Source: Paenibacillus zeirhizosphaerae
GTDB lineage: Bacteria; Bacillota; Bacilli; Paenibacillales; Paenibacillaceae
Length of the DNA stretch: 64,000 nt
Assembly (NCBI RefSeq): GCF_030705605.1
Contig: NZ_JAPCKK010000006.1
Span: forward strand, 1-64,000
Direction of reading: 5' to 3'
This document shows, piece by piece, positions 18,564 through 29,772 of this stretch; position 1 is the first letter of the stretch; each line of letters starts with the position of its first letter. The notes below the pieces were generated by a model. The model was not told the DNA's origin, ran no database searches, and saw nothing but the letters and a program-made list of their open reading frames with translations. A program made the position numbers and the translations under genes.

Positions 18564-18692
18564 TCACGGATTTTTCGAATGCTGCTTGGTCGACAGCTTT
18601 TCGCTCGGTGTACCATGTCCTTTTTTGCGGTTATGCGCCTGCTTCTTCTGGTTTTCGTGCAGCTTTTCTACATAATCATGTGTGTTGTCCAT
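18564..18692 (-). CDS. DUF4023-like small protein
   Basis: 42 residues, MDNTHDYVEKLHENQKKQAH followed by a basic, polar tail ending KQHSKNP. The pattern MDNTHxxVEKLHENQKK...NPSxKLxxKQH is that of the DUF4023 family of spore-forming bacilli. The ATG has a consensus AAAGGAGG site. Monocistronic on the minus strand; function unknown. Confidence 0.75.
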   Translation of the reverse strand: MDNTHDYVEKLHENQKKQAHNRKKGHGTPSEKLSTKQHSKNP

Positions 18693-18862
18693 GCAATAAT
18701 CCTCCTTTAATTGAGAAACGCGGCTCGTTGTTACTATAACCATGTTTATACCGGATCATGAGCGGTTTTACCGTGCACAGGGTCATTGTTCCATTTCACC
18801 GCCCAGGAGTATAATAAGCTTGTACAAACGGAAGCCGTAATGGCGCTCGGGGAGGGGAAAGA

Positions 18863-19126
18863 TTGCATACGGCACTGGTTATCTGGCTTTTTGTGATCAA
18901 CTGCATTGCTTATATTGTGATGTCTGATGATAAAAACAGGGCCCGGCGCAAGCGCGACAGAGTTCCGGAAAAAACTTTATTTCTGTTGGCGTTCATTGGC
19001 GGCGCACTCGGTATTCTGGTCGGCATGTATCGGAAGAGGCATAAAACGAAGCATGCCAGCTTCAAATACGGCATTCCGCTGCTGTTGTTCCTGAATGCGC
19101 TGCTTTATGGTTATTTTTTAAGATAA
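18863..19126 (+). CDS. DUF1294 membrane protein
   Basis: 87 residues with three hydrophobic segments (residues ~5-20, ~40-57, ~69-85). KRDRVPEKTLFLLAFIGG and KHASFKYGIPLLL are the DUF1294 signature. The start codon is TTG with GGAGGGGAAAGA upstream. An inner-membrane protein of unknown function, probably a single-gene unit. Confidence 0.9.
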   Translation: MHTALVIWLFVINCIAYIVMSDDKNRARRKRDRVPEKTLFLLAFIGGALGILVGMYRKRHKTKHASFKYGIPLLLFLNALLYGYFLR

Positions 19127-19240
19127 ACGGGCAGAGGATGGATCTTCTGAATGAGTAGTGGATGGGTTACAAGCGCCCGCTGCGGGTAAATATAGTAAAA
19201 CCGGACAATGCGACCTATATAAAGAAGGAGCTGGTTGGTT

Positions 19241-19672
19241 ATGTTTAATAAAATCCTGTTGGCGTATGATGGTTCGAAAGCAGCCAATAAAGCGCTGGAA
19301 AAAGCAGTGCAGCTAGTTAGACTGACAGAAGGAGCAGAACTGCGAGTAGTGCATGCCTTTGATTTTCCGCGTATTTATATTGGCGAGGGATTGGCTCCGA
19401 TCCCGGCATCGGTTAACAAGGAATACTATGACCTGGCCAACCAGACGTCTGAGGAGGTCAAGAATAGAATTACCCAGTCTGGAGTAGAAGCCACTGTGGA
19501 TGTCATCCAGGGATCACCGGCTGAGGTCATCCTCGATTATGCGGCAGAGCACGGGTCGGATGTCATTATTATCGGCAGCCGTGGACTGGGTGGTATTCGG
19601 GAATTCGTGCTGGGCAGCGTCAGTCATAATGTTGTGCAGCATGCCCAAATTCCGGTACTGGTTGTGAAGTAA
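19241..19672 (+). CDS. Universal stress protein (UspA family)
   Basis: 143 residues, single Usp domain. It opens FNKILLAYDGSKAANKAL and ends with the ATP-binding loop GSRGLGGIREFVLGSVS, the G-2x-G-9x-G-S/T pattern of ATP-binding Usp proteins, then IPVLVVK. The ATG at 19241 is preferred over the in-frame TTG at 19235, which is too close to AAGGAG. Induced by stress in relatives; closed by the hairpin at 19697-19738. Confidence 0.94.
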   Translation: MFNKILLAYDGSKAANKALEKAVQLVRLTEGAELRVVHAFDFPRIYIGEGLAPIPASVNKEYYDLANQTSEEVKNRITQSGVEATVDVIQGSPAEVILDYAAEHGSDVIIIGSRGLGGIREFVLGSVSHNVVQHAQIPVLVVK

Positions 19673-19696
19673 ACAGTAATACGCTAGAATGCCATT

Positions 19697-19738
19697 TCCC
19701 CCGAATCTTTGTGGTATAACGATTCGGGGGATTTTTTG
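19697..19738 (+). terminator. Rho-independent terminator after the usp gene
   Basis: The arms TCCCCCGAATC and GATTCGGGGGA surround a 13-base loop and are followed by six T. Confidence 0.92.
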
Positions 19739-19748
19739 TAGGAGATGA

Positions 19749-19788
19749 AGGCGAACATTAAATACATGTAAAACGGAAATGTTCGCCT
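19749..19788. promoter_or_regulatory. PurR box upstream of the purine operon
   Basis: Two inverted copies of CGAACATT (19752-19759 and, as AATGTTCG, 19778-19785) are 18 bases apart. This is the PurBox arrangement to which the Gram-positive PurR repressor binds; PRPP releases it. It lies just upstream of the -35 box at 19795. The arms extend to 12 complementary bases followed by TTTT, so the same sequence could also fold as a hairpin in read-through RNA. Confidence 0.88.
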
Positions 19789-19794
19789 TTTAAG

Positions 19795-19824
19795 TTGACA
19801 TAGGGTGTAGCAGATTGGTACACT
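19795..19824 (+). promoter_or_regulatory. Predicted sigma-A promoter of the pur operon
   Basis: TTGACA (19795-19800) and TACACT (19819-19824) are separated by 18 bases. The -35 box is perfect and the -10 box moderate. The position, directly after the PurR box and about 45 bases before the riboswitch aptamer, makes this the likely operon promoter. Confidence 0.75.
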
Positions 19825-19871
19825 AGATAAAGAATTGTTGAAGATTGGTCTAATTAAAATTTGATTTAGAA

Positions 19872-19943
19872 AACTCGTATAAATCCGGGAATATGGCCCG
19901 GAAGTCTCTACCCGGGAACCTTAAATTTCTGGACTACGGGAAA
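19872..19943 (+). promoter_or_regulatory. Purine riboswitch aptamer (guanine type)
   Basis: All three helices of the purine aptamer can be traced: P1 (CTCGTA with TACGGG), P2 (CCGGG/CCCGG closing loop AATATGG) and P3 closing loop CCTTAAAT. The J3/1 sequence GACTACG carries C at the specificity position (U in adenine aptamers), so it should bind guanine or hypoxanthine. GGACTAC (19931-19937) can pair instead with GTAGTCC (20033-20039), giving the antiterminator. Confidence 0.93.
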
Positions 19944-20036
19944 TAAAGCTGACCGCATTTGCGGTTTTTCGGCTTGCCTTTGTCTTGTTTTCAGGTTGCT
20001 TTCGGCAAAGGTGCCTCTCGGCGTTATTTTCAGTAG

Positions 20037-20082
20037 TCCGGTATCTTGAAGAAGCAATATTTTCGAGGATGCCGGATTTTTT
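20037..20082 (+). terminator. Riboswitch-controlled terminator in the pur leader
   Basis: The stem TCCGGTATC/GATGCCGGA is followed by six T. Its 5' arm overlaps the GTAGTCC that pairs with the aptamer's 3' strand, so ligand binding should free the terminator and stop transcription. A smaller hairpin, ACCGC-ATTT-GCGGT with five T, lies at 19951-19968 in the same leader. Confidence 0.87.
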
Positions 20083-20118
20083 GCCCTTTTGGAGCCATGA
20101 ATAGGAGTGTGGAAGGAT

Positions 20119-20604
20119 ATGTCGGTGCAGGTAGGCGTCATCATGGGCAGCACATCAGACTGGGATACGATGCAGCATGCATGCGAAATACTGGATGAGC
20201 TGCAGATCAGCTATGAGAAAAAAGTGGTTTCGGCCCACCGGACGCCGGATCTGATGTTTGAATATGCGGAGCAGGCTGTTGAGCGGGGAATCAAGGTTAT
20301 TATTGCCGGTGCAGGGGGAGCGGCCCACCTGCCAGGCATGGTAGCAGCTAAAACGACGGTGCCGGTGATTGGTGTACCGGTACAGTCCAAGGCGTTGAAC
20401 GGACTCGATTCGCTGCTGTCCATCGTACAGATGCCTGGCGGCATTCCGGTGGCTACGGTAGCTATCGGTAAAGCGGGTGCGACGAACGCGGGATTGTTGG
20501 CCGCGCAGATGATCGGCTCATTCGATGAGCAGGTGAGAAGCCGAGTGCAGGCCAGACGAGACCGCATACAACAAGAAGTGCTGGAAAGCAGTGATACGTT
20601 ATGA
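20119..20604 (+). CDS. purE: N5-carboxyaminoimidazole ribonucleotide mutase
   Basis: 161 residues. Class I PurE converts N5-CAIR to [14 protein letters not shown] and VSAHRTPD form the substrate pocket with the catalytic His, and [12 protein letters not shown] is the glycine-rich loop. The ATG at 20119 fits the family start and has GGAAGG upstream; an in-frame GTG at 20107 would add four residues. First gene of the operon; its last four bases overlap purK (ATGA), indicating translational coupling. Confidence 0.96.
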   Translation: MSVQVGVIMGSTSDWDTMQHACEILDELQISYEKKVVSAHRTPDLMFEYAEQAVERGIKVIIAGAGGAAHLPGMVAAKTTVPVIGVPVQSKALNGLDSLLSIVQMPGGIPVATVAIGKAGATNAGLLAAQMIGSFDEQVRSRVQARRDRIQQEVLESSDTL

Positions 20605-21764
20605 AGGAAGCCGGCAAAGTGCTGAAGCCCGGATCAACCGTGGGCATTCTGGGCGGTGGACAGCTAGGGAGAATGATCACATTGTCCGGTGCGGCGATGG
20701 GTTACCGTTTTATTACGTTGGACCCGGCCCCCGATTCTCCCTGCGGTCAGGTAGCGAACCAGATTACGGCTGCTTATGATGACATGGGCGCGGCGCGTCG
20801 TTTGGCGGAGCAATGCGATGTCATCACCTATGAATTTGAAAATGTGGATGCGGGTGTTGCCGAAATGCTGGAACGAGAATCCTACGTCCCACAAGGCAGC
20901 AAGCTGCTGTATACAACCCAACATCGTATCCGGGAAAAAAAAGCGATTGAAGCCGCGGGTGTTCCGGTCGCGCCATACCGGGAAGTGACATCCCAGGAGT
21001 CTATGGAAGCCGCTGTTAAGGAGCTTGGATTGCCTTGTGTGCTGAAAACAGCTACAGGAGGATATGACGGCAAAGGTCAGCGGGTGATCCGGTCCCAAGC
21101 AGAAGTGAATGCAGCATATGCTGATTTGGCAGGAGCGGAGTTGGTGCTGGAGGGCTTCGTCAATTTCCGCTGCGAAATTTCGGTTATTGCCGCACGGAGT
21201 ACGCAGGGAGAAATTCGTACTTTTCCACCTGCGGAAAATATCCATGTGAACAATATCCTGCACACTTCCATCGTGCCGGCGCGGATACCGGCCGGGGTGG
21301 CAGAACAGGCACAACATTTGGCAGCAGCGATTGCCGAGTCGCTGGATGCCGTGGGGCTGCTGGCAGTGGAGATGTTCGTCACGGAGAACGGTGAGCTGTA
21401 CGTCAACGAGCTGGCTCCCCGTCCCCACAATTCTGGCCATTACACGATGGACGCCTGCGTCACCTCGCAGTTTGAACAGCACCTGCGGGCGGTATGCGGG
21501 CTGCCCCTCGGGGATACGAGGCTGCTGACGCCTGTGGTGATGGTCAATCTGCTCGGCGAGCATTTGGAGCAGGCGGTGGCGCGGACCGTGCAGCCGGACC
21601 CTGACGCCGAACACTTGAACGTGATCCCGAAGCTCCATATCTACGGGAAGAGCGAGGCGAAGACAGGGCGCAAGATGGGGCATATCAATCTGCTTTGCGA
21701 TGATGTGGAGAACGGCCTGAAATGGATTGAACAAACCAAGATCTGGAGGAATCATCAGTTATGA
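20601..21764 (+). CDS. purK: 5-(carboxyamino)imidazole ribonucleotide synthase
   Basis: 387 residues. ATP-grasp enzyme that carboxylates AIR with bicarbonate to N5-CAIR, the substrate of Pur[13 protein letters not shown] at the start is the pre-ATP-grasp Rossmann part; [12 protein letters not shown] binds [16 protein letters not shown] is the conserved C-terminal signature. Starts by ATGA overlap with purE and ends by ATGA overlap with purB. Confidence 0.97.
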   Translation: MKEAGKVLKPGSTVGILGGGQLGRMITLSGAAMGYRFITLDPAPDSPCGQVANQITAAYDDMGAARRLAEQCDVITYEFENVDAGVAEMLERESYVPQGSKLLYTTQHRIREKKAIEAAGVPVAPYREVTSQESMEAAVKELGLPCVLKTATGGYDGKGQRVIRSQAEVNAAYADLAGAELVLEGFVNFRCEISVIAARSTQGEIRTFPPAENIHVNNILHTSIVPARIPAGVAEQAQHLAAAIAESLDAVGLLAVEMFVTENGELYVNELAPRPHNSGHYTMDACVTSQFEQHLRAVCGLPLGDTRLLTPVVMVNLLGEHLEQAVARTVQPDPDAEHLNVIPKLHIYGKSEAKTGRKMGHINLLCDDVENGLKWIEQTKIWRNHQL

Positions 21765-23056
21765 TTGAACGATATAGCAGACCGGAAATGAGAGCAATCT
21801 GGACGGAGGAAAATAAATTCAAGGCGTGGCTGGAAGTGGAGCTATGCGCGTGCGAAGCTTGGGCTGAGCTGGGCGTCATTCCTAAGGAAGATACGGTGGC
21901 TCTGCGTGAGAACGCCTCTTTTAACATCGATCGTATTCTCGAAATTGAGCAGGAGACCCGCCACGATGTGATCGCTTTTACCCGTACCGTGTCGGAGAGT
22001 CTGGGGGCGGAGCGCAAGTGGGTGCATTATGGCCTGACCTCCACGGATGTGGTGGATACGGCGCTCGGTTACCTGCTGAAGCAGGCGAACGAGATTCTGG
22101 AGCAGGACCTTATCCGTTTTATCGATATTTTGAAAGAAAAAGCGATGGCCTACAAAGATACGCCGATGATGGGCCGGACGCATGGCGTGCATGCGGAGCC
22201 TACGACCTTCGGCTTGAAGATGGCCTTGTGGCATGAAGAAATGAAGCGTAACCTTGAGCGCTTCCGCCATGCTGCGGATAACGTACAGTATGGGAAAATT
22301 TCCGGTGCTGTGGGCACCTACGCGAACATTGATCCGTTCGTCGAGGAGTTTGTATGCCGCAAGCTGGGCACCAAGCCTGCGCCAATCTCCACGCAGACCC
22401 TGCAGCGTGACCGTCACGCTGAATATATGGCGACTTTGGCCTTAATCGCTACATCGCTCGATAAATTCGCCACAGAAATTCGCGCCTTGCAGAAGAGCGA
22501 GTTCCGTGAGGTGGAGGAAGCCTTCGCGAAGGGACAAAAAGGCTCGTCCGCTATGCCGCATAAGCGTAACCCGATCGGCTGCGAGAACATTTCCGGACTG
22601 TCCCGCGTCATTCGCGGACATATGGTTTCCGCTTATGAAAATGTGCCGCTGTGGCATGAGCGCGATATTTCCCATTCCTCCGTGGAACGGATTATTTTGC
22701 CGGATGCGACCATGCTGCTGAATTACATGCTGAACCGCTTTGGCAATATCGTGAAGAACCTGACCGTTTTCCCGGAAAATATGAAGCGCAATATGTCGCG
22801 CACGTTCGGTGTTCCATTCTCGGGCCGTGTCATGACAAAGCTGATCGACAAAGGTATGAGCCGTGAGCAGGCATATGATACGGTGCAGCCGCGTGCTATG
22901 CAGGCATGGGAGGAGCAGCGTCAATTCCGCGATATCGTGGAAGCCACGCCGGAGATCACCGAGCTGCTGAGTGCGGAGGAAATCGAGGATGCCTTTAACC
23001 CGGCATGGCATTTGAAGCATGTGGACACGATCTTTAAGAAGCTTGGCCTGATCTAA
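21761..23056 (+). CDS. purB: Adenylosuccinate lyase
   Basis: 431 residues, fumarase/aspartase superfamily homotetramer. It removes fumarate from SAICAR and from adenylosuccinate, so it serves both IMP and AMP synthesis. The signature loop is [29 protein letters not shown] carries the conserved His of the second region; [14 protein letters not shown] the third. Length and motifs are those of Bacillus PurB. Overlaps purK by four bases. Confidence 0.97.
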   Translation: MIERYSRPEMRAIWTEENKFKAWLEVELCACEAWAELGVIPKEDTVALRENASFNIDRILEIEQETRHDVIAFTRTVSESLGAERKWVHYGLTSTDVVDTALGYLLKQANEILEQDLIRFIDILKEKAMAYKDTPMMGRTHGVHAEPTTFGLKMALWHEEMKRNLERFRHAADNVQYGKISGAVGTYANIDPFVEEFVCRKLGTKPAPISTQTLQRDRHAEYMATLALIATSLDKFATEIRALQKSEFREVEEAFAKGQKGSSAMPHKRNPIGCENISGLSRVIRGHMVSAYENVPLWHERDISHSSVERIILPDATMLLNYMLNRFGNIVKNLTVFPENMKRNMSRTFGVPFSGRVMTKLIDKGMSREQAYDTVQPRAMQAWEEQRQFRDIVEATPEITELLSAEEIEDAFNPAWHLKHVDTIFKKLGLI

Positions 23057-23108
23057 TAAAGCGCTGGCGGATTGAAATATGAATTCTCTTGGGGAAGAGG
23101 GTAAAAAT

Positions 23109-23987
23109 ATGGCATTGTCTACAGCCGTAGACCTGATTGACGCACCTCTGCTGTACAAAGGCAAAGTACGTGAACTGTATGATCTGGGCGAGCATTACCT
23201 GATCGTCGTGACGGACCGAATTTCGGCATTTGACTATGTCCTGGAGCCGCCGGTTCCGGAGAAGGGCAATGTGCTGAATCAGCTCAGCAGCTTCTGGTTC
23301 GACAAAACGAGGCACATCATAGACAATCATGTCGTTCACACTGATGTTGATAAGTTGGGGGCGGTTGTGAAGGACCGGGAGCTATTGAAAGACCGGATCA
23401 TGGTGACCCGCAAGGCGGAACGGATCGATATCGAATGTGTCGTGCGCGGCTACATTACGGGCGGCGGCTGGCGGCAGTATGAGAGGGGCGGCGAAATTAA
23501 CGGCATTCCGCTGCCGGAGGGCATGCGCAAGAACGAGCGTTTTCCGGAGCCGCTGTTCACGCCTGCGGCCAAGAACGACGTCGGACATGACGAGGACATC
23601 TCTCTTGACCGCATGAAGGAGCTGGTCGGCGCGGAGCTGACCGAGGCGCTAGAGCAGAAGAGCCTTGAGCTGTACGAGTTTGCGAGAGCGTATTGCGAGG
23701 AGCGCGGCATTATTTTGGCAGACTGCAAGTTTGAATTCGGCTTGATTGAAGGGGAAGTGATCCTGATCGACGAAATTTTCACACCGGACGCCTCCCGCTT
23801 CTGGGCGAAGGAAAACTATGCGCTGGATATAGAGATCGACAGTATGGACAAGGAACCGGTACGCAGCTATCTAGCCGCATCCGATTGGGACAAAAACAGC
23901 ACGCCTGATCCGCTGCCTGTTGCGGTTGTAGCGGAAACTACGGCCAGATACACCGATATTTTAAAACGATTGACCACGCCGTCCTGA
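23109..23987 (+). CDS. purC: Phosphoribosylaminoimidazole-succinocarboxamide (SAICAR) synthase
   Basis: 292 residues. Joins aspartate to CAIR using ATP. KGKVRELYDLG is the N-terminal nucleotide-binding segment; VECVVRGYITGGGW-type residues and LADCKFEFG near the C-terminus are family signatures. Start is the ATG at 23109 behind GAAGAGGG; an upstream in-frame ATG at 23079 lacks a site. About 50 residues longer than B. subtilis PurC, with the extra length in the middle and tail (this longer form is common in other groups). Confidence 0.95.
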   Translation: MALSTAVDLIDAPLLYKGKVRELYDLGEHYLIVVTDRISAFDYVLEPPVPEKGNVLNQLSSFWFDKTRHIIDNHVVHTDVDKLGAVVKDRELLKDRIMVTRKAERIDIECVVRGYITGGGWRQYERGGEINGIPLPEGMRKNERFPEPLFTPAAKNDVGHDEDISLDRMKELVGAELTEALEQKSLELYEFARAYCEERGIILADCKFEFGLIEGEVILIDEIFTPDASRFWAKENYALDIEIDSMDKEPVRSYLAASDWDKNSTPDPLPVAVVAETTARYTDILKRLTTPS

Positions 23988-24052
23988 GGACCGGCACGCT
24001 TATACCGATTCATACATTCTGATTCACCATTCAGAGGAGGAACTCAAGGAAT

Positions 24053-24298
24053 ATGTTAAAAGCAAAGGTCTATGTCACTATTAAACAAAGCGTACTCGAC
24101 CCTCAGGGGGTAGCTGTGCAGGGAGCTCTTCATTCGATGGGCTTTGCAGAGGTTGAAAGCCTGCGCATCGGCAAGTATATGGAGCTGCAGTTGGACACGG
24201 CTGACCGTGCGGAGGCGGAGAAGCGGGTGACTGCCATGTGCGAGAAGCTGCTGGCCAATACGGTGGTTGAAGACTACCGTTATGAATTGGAGGACTGA
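24053..24298 (+). CDS. purS: FGAM synthase subunit PurS
   Basis: 81 residues, small beta-alpha-beta dimer ([20 protein letters not shown]...). It bridges PurL and PurQ in the Gram-positive three-protein formylglycinamidine ribonucleotide synthase. AGAGGAGG lies upstream. It stands between purC and purQ, and its stop codon is four bases before the purQ start. Confidence 0.95.
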   Translation: MLKAKVYVTIKQSVLDPQGVAVQGALHSMGFAEVESLRIGKYMELQLDTADRAEAEKRVTAMCEKLLANTVVEDYRYELED

Positions 24299-24302
24299 AT
24301 CC

Positions 24303-24992
24303 ATGAAATTTGCTGTTCTGGTATTTCCGGGCTCCAACTGTGACATTGACTGTTATAAAGCGGTTGAAGATGTATTGGGCGAGCCGGTGGATTATGTCTG
24401 GCATACCGCTACAGATTTGTCCGCTTATGATTGCATTCTCGTTCCGGGAGGCTTCTCTTATGGTGACTATCTGCGCTGTGGAGCGATCTCCCGTTTTGCA
24501 CCTGTTATGAATGAGGTGGCCAAGGCGGCTGAGCAGGGCAAGTACATCCTGGGCATCTGCAACGGTTTCCAGATTCTTACGGAAGCGGGTCTGCTGCCGG
24601 GTGCATTGAGACGGAATATGTCCATGAAGTTCCGGTGTCATGATACGGTGCTGCAGGTGGCTAACCATACAACCCCATTCACCCGTGATTATGCGGAAGG
24701 TGAAGAAATCGTCATTCCGATCGCCCATGGCGAGGGCAATTATTATTGTGATGAAGAGACGCTGGCCCGCCTGCAGGCGAATAACCAGATCGTATTTACG
24801 TATAAAAGCAATCCGAACGGCTCACTTACAGACATCGCAGGCATTTGCAACGAACAGGGCAATGTGCTTGGCATGATGCCACACCCTGAGCGTGCGGTGG
24901 ATCAGCTACTCGGTTCTGAAGACGGCAAACGCATGTTCACATCGATTTTGAACGCATGGAGGGATAAGCATGGCGCAGCAAGTGTCCGCTAA
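24303..24992 (+). CDS. purQ: FGAM synthase glutaminase subunit PurQ
   Basis: 229 residues, class I glutamine amidotransferase. [18 protein letters not shown] starts the fold; Cys in [10 protein letters not shown] is the nucleophile; His and Glu of [10 protein letters not shown] complete the triad. The ATG at 24303 with GGAGG upstream is preferred to an upstream ATG inside purS. It supplies ammonia to PurL and overlaps purL by 23 bases. Confidence 0.96.
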   Translation: MKFAVLVFPGSNCDIDCYKAVEDVLGEPVDYVWHTATDLSAYDCILVPGGFSYGDYLRCGAISRFAPVMNEVAKAAEQGKYILGICNGFQILTEAGLLPGALRRNMSMKFRCHDTVLQVANHTTPFTRDYAEGEEIVIPIAHGEGNYYCDEETLARLQANNQIVFTYKSNPNGSLTDIAGICNEQGNVLGMMPHPERAVDQLLGSEDGKRMFTSILNAWRDKHGAASVR

Positions 24993-27213
24993 GGAACCAA
25001 CGGCAGAACAGGTGGCCGAGCATAAACTGTATCAGCAAATGGGCGTATCCGACAGTGAGTATGACCTGATTTGCGAATTCATGGGACGCAAGCCCAACTA
25101 CACAGAAATCGGCGTGTTCAGCGTGATGTGGTCGGAGCATTGCGCGTACAAAAACTCCAAGCCGCTGCTGCGCCGCTTTCCTACAAGCGGACCGCGTGTT
25201 CTGATGGGACCCGGCGAAGGCGCGGGCATCGTGGACATCGGTGATAATCAGGCCGTTGTATTCAAAATCGAGAGCCACAACCATCCGTCTGCGGTTGAGC
25301 CTTATCAAGGGGCAGCTACAGGCGTGGGCGGCATTATCCGTGATATTTTCTCGATGGGAGCAAGACCTGTGGCGGTGCTGAACTCGCTGCGTTTTGGCAA
25401 GCTGGAAAGCGACCGTGTCAAATATCTGTTTGAGCATGTCGTATCCGGCATCGCGGGTTACGGCAACTGCATCGGCATTCCAACCGTCGGCGGCGAAGTT
25501 GTATTTGACGAGAGCTATGAGGGCAACCCGCTCGTGAACGCGATGTGTGTCGGCCTGATTGATCATGATAAAATCCAGCGTGGTGTAGCCAAAGGTGTAG
25601 GCAATCCAGTGTTCTATGTAGGTCCGCCTACTGGTCGTGACGGTATTCACGGTGCGACCTTTGCTTCCGTCGAGCTGACGGAGGAATCCGAGGCGAAGCG
25701 TACGGCGGTGCAGGTCGGCGACCCATTTATGGAAAAGCTGGTTATGGAATCCTGCCTGGAGCTCATCAACAGCGGCATCGTGCTTGGCATCCAGGATATG
25801 GGGGCGGCTGGTCTGACCTGCTCCAGCGCGGAAATGGCGAGCAAGGCGGGCAACGGTCTGGAGCTGTACTTGGATCAGGTGCCGCAGCGTGAAGAAGGCA
25901 TGACGCCTTACGAAATGATGCTGTCCGAGTCCCAGGAGCGGATGCTGTTTGTCGTTGAGCCGAAGGATGAGGCACAGGCGCGTGAAATTTTTGAGCGCTG
26001 GGGCGTCATCTGCGCCAAGGTCGGCAAAGTGACCGATGACGGACGTCTGCGGCTGTTCCACCACGGTGAGGTGGTCGGCGACATGCCGGTCAATGCGCTT
26101 GTGGACGAGTGCCCGATTTACGACAAGCCGTCCGCAGTGCCTGCTTATTATGAACAGAATGCGGCTGTAGATACGCTGCGTTACGAAGAAGAGAAGGATC
26201 TTGGCGGAGCGCTGAATAAGATTTTGTCCTCTCCGAGTGTAGCGAGCAAAAAATGGGTATATGAGCAGTATGATTACATGGTGCGCACAAGCACGGCTGT
26301 TCGTCCGGGCTCGGACGCGGCTGTCGTGACGATTCACGGGACTCGTAAGGGGCTGGCGATGACAACGGACTGTAACGGACGTTATGTCTACCTTGATCCT
26401 GAAGTCGGTGGTAAAATCGCGGTCAGCGAAGCTGCGCGCAATATCGTCTGCTCTGGCGGCGAGCCGCTGGCCATTACAGACAACCTGAACTTTGGCAGCC
26501 CGGAGAAGCCGGATATCTTCTGGCAGATGGAAAAAGCGGTGGACGGCATGGCTGAAGCCTGCCGTGTGCTGGATACGCCGGTCATCGGCGGTAACGTCAG
26601 CCTGTACAACGAGAATGCCAAAGGCGCGATTTATCCGACACCGGTTGTCGGCATGGTCGGTCTAGTGCATGATACAGATCATATTACGACACAAGGCTTC
26701 AAGGCGGAAGGCGACATCATTCTGCTGCTCGGCAACACCAAAGCTGAGCTTGGCGGCAGTGAGTTCCAGGCGGTGGTGCATGGCGTGTCGGAAGGACGCC
26801 CGCCGCAGCTTGACCTGGAGGCGGAGCAAAAGCTGCTGAAAGGCGTGCTGGGCGCAATCCAGCAGGGCTTGGTGCGTTCCGCCCACGATCTGGCGGAAGG
26901 CGGCTTGGCCGTAGCGCTGGCGGAATCCTGCATCAGTGGCGGTTTGGGCGCACAGGTTAACGTAGCGACCGATCTCCGCCCGGATGTGGCGCTGTTCAGC
27001 GAAAGCCAATCCCGGATTCTGCTGTCAGCCGCGCCTGATCAAGCGGAAGCGTTGGAATCGTATCTGCGTGGGCTGGACATTCCGGTGTCTGTCCTTGGTA
27101 AGGTAGAAGGCTCTAACCTGACGATTGAGGTAAACGGACAGCCAGGGGTACAAGAATCTGTGGAAAGCCTGAAGCAAACCTGGGAGGATGTCATTCCATG
27201 TCTGATGAACTAA
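24970..27213 (+). CDS. purL: FGAM synthase catalytic subunit PurL (small type)
   Basis: 747 residues, the short Gram-positive form that needs PurS and Pur[18 protein letters not shown] carries the N-terminal catalytic His; [22 protein letters not shown] is partly visible around residue 95 and is the ATP site; GGNVSLYNE lies in the second half. Converts FGAR and glutamine-derived ammonia to FGAM. Begins within purQ (GGAGGGATAAGC upstream) and overlaps purF by 16 bases. Confidence 0.97.
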   Translation: MAQQVSAKEPTAEQVAEHKLYQQMGVSDSEYDLICEFMGRKPNYTEIGVFSVMWSEHCAYKNSKPLLRRFPTSGPRVLMGPGEGAGIVDIGDNQAVVFKIESHNHPSAVEPYQGAATGVGGIIRDIFSMGARPVAVLNSLRFGKLESDRVKYLFEHVVSGIAGYGNCIGIPTVGGEVVFDESYEGNPLVNAMCVGLIDHDKIQRGVAKGVGNPVFYVGPPTGRDGIHGATFASVELTEESEAKRTAVQVGDPFMEKLVMESCLELINSGIVLGIQDMGAAGLTCSSAEMASKAGNGLELYLDQVPQREEGMTPYEMMLSESQERMLFVVEPKDEAQAREIFERWGVICAKVGKVTDDGRLRLFHHGEVVGDMPVNALVDECPIYDKPSAVPAYYEQNAAVDTLRYEEEKDLGGALNKILSSPSVASKKWVYEQYDYMVRTSTAVRPGSDAAVVTIHGTRKGLAMTTDCNGRYVYLDPEVGGKIAVSEAARNIVCSGGEPLAITDNLNFGSPEKPDIFWQMEKAVDGMAEACRVLDTPVIGGNVSLYNENAKGAIYPTPVVGMVGLVHDTDHITTQGFKAEGDIILLLGNTKAELGGSEFQAVVHGVSEGRPPQLDLEAEQKLLKGVLGAIQQGLVRSAHDLAEGGLAVALAESCISGGLGAQVNVATDLRPDVALFSESQSRILLSAAPDQAEALESYLRGLDIPVSVLGKVEGSNLTIEVNGQPGVQESVESLKQTWEDVIPCLMN

Positions 27214-28679
27214 TAGCACAGACGCTCTGGACAGGGGATTATTATAACGAAGGATCCGGCAAGGACGGATTATTCGATAAATTAAAAGAGGAATGCGGAG
27301 TTTTCGGGGTGTACAGACACCCCGATGCCGCTTCTTTGTCCTATTACGGTCTGCATGCACTGCAGCACCGTGGAGAAGAAAGCGCCGGCATGTGCGTCAG
27401 CGACGGCAGCGAATTTCACTACCATCGCGGCATGGGACTGGTGAAGGAAGTATTTGACAAAGATATTATGGCCTCCTTGGCAGGTGATATCGCCATCGGG
27501 CATGTGCGGTATTCCACCAGCGGGGACAGCAAGCTGACCAACGCCCAGCCGTTGGTGTTCAAGTACCGTGACGGTGATCTGGCTGTAGCGACGAACGGCA
27601 ATATCGTCAATGCGCTGCAAATTCGGCGCGAGCTGGAGCAGAGCGGCTCGATCTTCCAGACGACCAGCGACACAGAGGTTGTAGCACATTTGATTGCCCG
27701 TTCATCGAAGGACCTGGTCGAAGCGACCAAGGATGCGTTTAACAAGATTGTCGGCGGCTTTGCGTTTCTTGTCATGACGAATGACAAGCTGATCGCTGCC
27801 TCCGATCCGCATGGCTTGCGTCCGCTGACGATGGGCCGACTGAACGGCGCGTATATTTTCGCGTCCGAGACCTGCGCGCTGGAGACCATCGGGGCGGAGC
27901 TGATCCGTGACATTGAGCCTGGCGAGCTGCTGGTGCTGGACCAGGATGGCCTGCGGGAAGAGCGTTTCGAACACGGCAAGCACCGCAAGGCCTTATGTGC
28001 GATGGAATATATTTATTTCGCGCGTCCGGACAGCGACCTGAACGGCTCCAATCTGCACTCGGCGCGCAAACGGATGGGCAGCCAGATGGCGATGGAATGC
28101 TTCATTGATGCAGATGTCGTTACCGGGGTGCCAGATTCGAGCATTTCCGCCGCGATCGGTTACGCGGAGCAGACGGGCATTCCTTATGAGCTTGGCATGA
28201 TTAAGAATAAATATACGGGACGGACGTTTATTCAGCCGAGCCAGGAGCTGCGGGAGCAGGGCGTCAAGATGAAGCTGAGCGCAGTGCGCCGGGTCGTTGA
28301 GGGTCAACGCGTGGTGATGATCGATGATTCTATCGTGCGGGGCACGACATCACGCCGGATCGTCAATATGCTGCGTGATGCGGGCGCAACGGAAGTGCAT
28401 GTGTGCATTACCTCACCGCCGTTCAAAAACCCCTGCTTCTATGGCATTGATACACCGGACCGCAGGGAGCTGATCGCTTCCTCCAAGACTATCGAAGAAA
28501 TCCGGCAGGAAATTAATGCAGACACGCTTCATTTTCTAAGCTTCGAAGGGTTGATCGAAGCGGTCGGCGGCAATAACAGCTCCGATCCCAAAGGAGGGCT
28601 CTGCCTCGCCTGCTTCGACAATGAGTATCCGACACAGGTGAACTTCAACGGCGAGGAGAAATTCGGCTGTAGCTGTTAA
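27198..28679 (+). CDS. purF: Amidophosphoribosyltransferase
   Basis: 493 residues. The first committed enzyme, making phosphoribosylamine from PRPP and glutamine. A propeptide of about 33 residues precedes the nucleophile Cys in [24 protein letters not shown] is the PRPP-binding loop; Cys residues in [17 protein letters not shown] and KFGCSC match the ligands of the regulatory 4Fe-4S cluster of the Bacillus-type enzyme. Start lies inside the purL end. Confidence 0.97.
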   Translation: MSDELIAQTLWTGDYYNEGSGKDGLFDKLKEECGVFGVYRHPDAASLSYYGLHALQHRGEESAGMCVSDGSEFHYHRGMGLVKEVFDKDIMASLAGDIAIGHVRYSTSGDSKLTNAQPLVFKYRDGDLAVATNGNIVNALQIRRELEQSGSIFQTTSDTEVVAHLIARSSKDLVEATKDAFNKIVGGFAFLVMTNDKLIAASDPHGLRPLTMGRLNGAYIFASETCALETIGAELIRDIEPGELLVLDQDGLREERFEHGKHRKALCAMEYIYFARPDSDLNGSNLHSARKRMGSQMAMECFIDADVVTGVPDSSISAAIGYAEQTGIPYELGMIKNKYTGRTFIQPSQELREQGVKMKLSAVRRVVEGQRVVMIDDSIVRGTTSRRIVNMLRDAGATEVHVCITSPPFKNPCFYGIDTPDRRELIASSKTIEEIRQEINADTLHFLSFEGLIEAVGGNNSSDPKGGLCLACFDNEYPTQVNFNGEEKFGCSC

Positions 28680-28731
28680 AAGGTTAACGGGTTTAATAAA
28701 TTCTGTGATCTAAAAAAGGAGTGTTATCGAG

Positions 28732-29772
28732 GTGTCCGACGCATACAAACAGGCTGGTGTTGACATTGCAGCCGGCAATGAAGCGGTAGAACGGATGAAG
28801 AAGCATGTGAAGCGCACGTTCCGTCCGGAAGTGATGACGGATTTGGGCGGATTTGGCGCCTTATTCGGATTGAATAAAGACAAGTACGAGGAGCCTGTGC
28901 TGGTCTCCGGAACCGACGGAGTCGGAACCAAGCTGAAGCTTGCATTTGCTATGGACCGCCACGACACGATCGGCATTGACGCGGTGGCCATGTGTGTGAA
29001 CGATATTGTGGTGCAGGGAGCAGAGCCGCTGTTTTTTCTGGACTATCTCGCCTGCGACCGCGTTGTTCCGGAGAAGATTGAAGCGATTGTGGCCGGGATT
29101 GCCGAGGGCTGTCACCAGTCCGGTTGTGCTTTGATCGGCGGCGAAACGGCCGAAATGCCTGGCATGTACAGCGAGGGTGAGTACGATATTGCCGGTTTTA
29201 CGGTAGGCATTGTCGACAAGAGCAAAGTGATTAACGGCAGCACGATCACTGCTGGCGATGCTGTCATCGGTCTAGCGTCGAGCGGTGTACACAGCAATGG
29301 CTTTTCCCTTGTGCGCAAGCTACTGCTCGAACAGAGCGGATACAGCCTGCAGGATGAGGTGGAAGGGCTGAACGGCAAGCTTGGAGACGTGCTGCTTGAG
29401 CCAACGAAAATCTATGTGAAGCCTGTGCTCGCCCTGCTGGAAAAGCTGACCGTTAAAGGCATGGCTCACATTACTGGTGGCGGATTTATCGAGAATATCC
29501 CGCGTGTGCTCCCGGATAACGTAAACGTAGATATCGAATACGGCTCATGGCCGATTCTGCCGATCTTCAAGCTGATGCAGGACAAGGGAGCCATCTCTAA
29601 CCGCGATATGTTCACGACCTTTAACATGGGGATTGGTCTGGTGATGGTCGTCAATCAGGAGGATGTGGAGTCCGCCTTGGCGATTCTGCGTGAACAGGGC
29701 GAAGAAGCCTACGTGATTGGACGTGTGACAGAGGGCGACTCACAGGTGACCTTCACAGGAGCGGATGTGTAA
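28732..29772 (+). CDS. purM: Phosphoribosylformylglycinamidine cyclo-ligase (AIR synthetase)
   Basis: 346 residues. ATP-dependent closure of the imidazole ring, FGAM to AIR. Conserved blocks: [44 protein letters not shown] and [16 protein letters not shown] start with AAAGGAGTG upstream. Its stop codon shares one base with the purN start. Confidence 0.97.
   Translation: MSDAYKQAGVDIAAGNEAVERMKKHVKRTFRPEVMTDLGGFGALFGLNKDKYEEPVLVSGTDGVGTKLKLAFAMDRHDTIGIDAVAMCVNDIVVQGAEPLFFLDYLACDRVVPEKIEAIVAGIAEGCHQSGCALIGGETAEMPGMYSEGEYDIAGFTVGIVDKSKVINGSTITAGDAVIGLASSGVHSNGFSLVRKLLLEQSGYSLQDEVEGLNGKLGDVLLEPTKIYVKPVLALLEKLTVKGMAHITGGGFIENIPRVLPDNVNVDIEYGSWPILPIFKLMQDKGAISNRDMFTTFNMGIGLVMVVNQEDVESALAILREQGEEAYVIGRVTEGDSQVTFTGADV

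Noticed and set aside
20664..21755. 363-residue open frame opposite purK
   Set aside because: Shadow of the real gene; composition is His/Arg-rich and without motifs.
24937..26337. 466-residue open frame opposite purL
   Set aside because: GC-rich codon bias of purL leaves the opposite strand open; no protein family motifs and no ribosome binding site.
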